Shown one piece after another: positions 62,521 through 64,000 of a stretch of 64,000 nt of DNA. The notes under the pieces were generated by a model, which was not told the DNA's origin, searched no databases, and saw only the letters and a program-made list of their open reading frames with translations. The position numbers were made by a program, and so were the translations under genes. The stretch spans positions 62,001 through 126,000 of the forward strand of contig VXCM01001368.1 of NCBI GenBank assembly GCA_014773175.1, in the 5' to 3' direction. This DNA comes from Lucifuga dentata. Its lineage: Eukaryota > Chordata > Actinopteri > Ophidiiformes > Bythitidae. The first letter of the stretch is position 1. Each line of letters starts with the position of its first letter.

Positions 62521-63345
62521 CTGAAAACATAAAGTGCTCGGCTGAGTTAATTATCAAATTTACATGAGAGTTATACAACTTACTAAAATTTTTTCATTCC
62601 AAATGTGTAGCTCAAAACAGGCACTGCATATTAGAAGTCAAATGGGGTTAATAACTTAGACTGTTGTTAGTATTTTTTAACCCCACCCATATAACCCACT
62701 CATTCTGCCTTTGATTAGTTTTTGAACCTTCAACGTTCAATGAAAAAAATCAAGTGTGATGATAATTTAGTTGTAAATTAGAGATCATTGTGCCTGTTAA
62801 TACGCCGTCCGCCTCTTCCTCCCCCAGTGGATCCACACACAAAAGCGGCTCAGAGCTTTAAACCTTATTACAACAGCTAAAATAAATAAGAGTCACTGCA
62901 CAAAGGAGAAAAAGTAAGTAGTGAGGGAAGAAGGCAAGCGTAGGTCAAAGGACAGACTCAGGTCAGGGCACAAGGCAGTGTCACCTTCTGTGTTTGTTAT
63001 CCAGCCATCCCACTCACAAAAAAGCTACAAAGAGAATAAATATCAAGGCAATACCTACAAAACAATTATCATAAATGAACAAGAGCGATAACACTGAGGC
63101 TGTATAATGTGTATTTATGGAGTTGATGAGAGCTGCAATCCAAGGAATTAACCGCCTGCCCAAGCTGATGCTCTTTCTCTGTTTATTTTGATTCAGATCA
63201 GGATTCAGATGCAGATTTAATGTCTAAAAAAAAAAATTAAAAAAAAATATTTATTTTTGGAACTTTAAGAACTGTGCACGTTTGGCAGAGATATGTACTC
63301 TGTGAGTGCTTTCTAGTGTTTTTGCTGCAGAGATTGAATGAACTA

Positions 63346-63474
63346 CCCGCCGAAATTCCTAGCAGCTAAACAGACAGTTGCTGCGTACGTCCACATTAAA
63401 TATTTGACANCCCGCCGAAATTCCTAGCAGCTAAACAGACAGTTGCTGCGTACGTCCACATTAAATATTTGACA
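63346..63474. other. Duplicated contig end across single N (64 bp)
   Basis: Bases 63346-63409 are repeated exactly at 63411-63474 with an N at 63410. Confidence 0.9.
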
Positions 63475-63775
63475 CTTGATGAGATACAGACTTGATGCTC
63501 TGTATCTCAGCAAAAAGCACATGGCAGTTTGACTTAACAGATGTGGATTTCTTTGAACATATTTTGTATAGAATCAACATTCCTCGCCTCTAATGCCACA
63601 AATCTTCTCAACTCTCCCTTTGTCTCTTTGTTCCTTTCTCTTAATGCCTACACCAACTTTGTCTGTTGCTTCTGACTTCTGCTGAAGCCATTTTTTCACC
63701 TCGCTGCCTTTGATCTCTTCACTCTGTCCATCTCTAGCTGAGAACCTCCCTGCTTGATGTTGCAGAGCTCAAAAA

Positions 63776-63787
63776 ATAAATAAATAA

Positions 63788-63833
<46 letters not shown>

Positions 63834-63836
63834 ATN

Positions 63837-63876
<40 letters not shown>
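63776..63876. repeat. Compound (AAAT)n(CTAT)n(TA)n microsatellite
   Basis: AAAT units pass into about ten CTAT units at 63790-63832, then a TA run to 63876 broken by an N at 63836. The true array length is unknown because the contig breaks inside it. Confidence 0.9.
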
Positions 63877-63881
<5 letters not shown>

Positions 63882-64000
63882 CAGTGCAGAAACTTTTTGC
63901 TCACCTTATTTCTGTGCTCTGGAAGTGCCTGCTTGAAAAGGCTGTCAGATCTTTGAATATGCGAACCAATAATAGCGTTCAGACAGAAAAGCATATCAAT

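Larger units (their letters stand above)
56889..64000 (+). other. ntng1: Next ntng1 intron, running off the window
   Basis: After the GTAAGA donor no exon resembling the first laminin-type EGF repeat appears before the end, so the intron is at least 7.1 kb here. It holds poly-T breaks (N at 59096 and 59411), a (TTTA)n run, a composite teleost repeat at 61340-62520, a contig-end duplication at 63346-63474 and a compound microsatellite at the end. Confidence 0.75.

Noticed and set aside
1..64000. CRISPR arrays, operons, rRNA or functional tRNA genes
   Set aside because: None seen. The direct repeats are either simple repeats, dispersed transposons or N-flanked assembly duplications, and the only tRNA-like sequence is the SINE at 32545-32735.

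Overview
This is a 64 kb piece of a vertebrate genome, almost certainly a teleost fish. The evidence is one spliced gene with very long, AT-rich introns, abundant CA/GA/ATCT microsatellites, and interspersed repeats of types common in fish: L2-like and L1-like LINE remnants, a tRNA-derived SINE, and short inverted-terminal-repeat elements. Nothing prokaryotic or viral was seen. The species cannot be named from the sequence.

The only gene I can support is a netrin-G gene on the + strand, most like netrin-G1 (ntng1). Two CpG-rich stretches upstream (about 3230-3900 and 5150-5965) are promoter or first-exon candidates. The start exon (acceptor about 13927, ATG at 14359, donor at 14608) encodes the signal peptide and the start of the laminin N-terminal domain. 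After a 41.6 kb intron, the exon 56180-56888 encodes the rest of that domain and ends in a phase-2 donor. The EGF-like repeats and GPI-anchor exons lie beyond the window.

The sequence is a draft scaffold. I count 28 isolated single N characters. Eight of them sit exactly between two identical direct copies of 61-66 bp, the signature of contig ends that overlap but were not merged. One of these falls inside the ntng1 exon at 56209-56337 and breaks the reading frame; leaving one copy and the N out of the count restores frame. Most of the other Ns sit in homopolymers or simple repeats.

The rest is non-coding: about seven copies or fragments of an unassigned ~450-520 bp inverted-repeat element (TIR starting TTAAAGGACC), two Tc1-like CAGTGGGG miniature elements, a nested pair of other DNA-type repeats at 19.6-20.8 kb, decayed LINE pieces at 30-34 kb and 46 kb, a SINE at 32.5 kb, a composite teleost repeat at 61.3-62.5 kb, and a short hsp90 N-terminal pseudogene fragment on the minus strand at 50.4-50.6 kb. 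No undescribed molecular system was found. The most useful observations are the assembly artefact and its effect on ntng1, the repeat family, and the hsp90 fragment.
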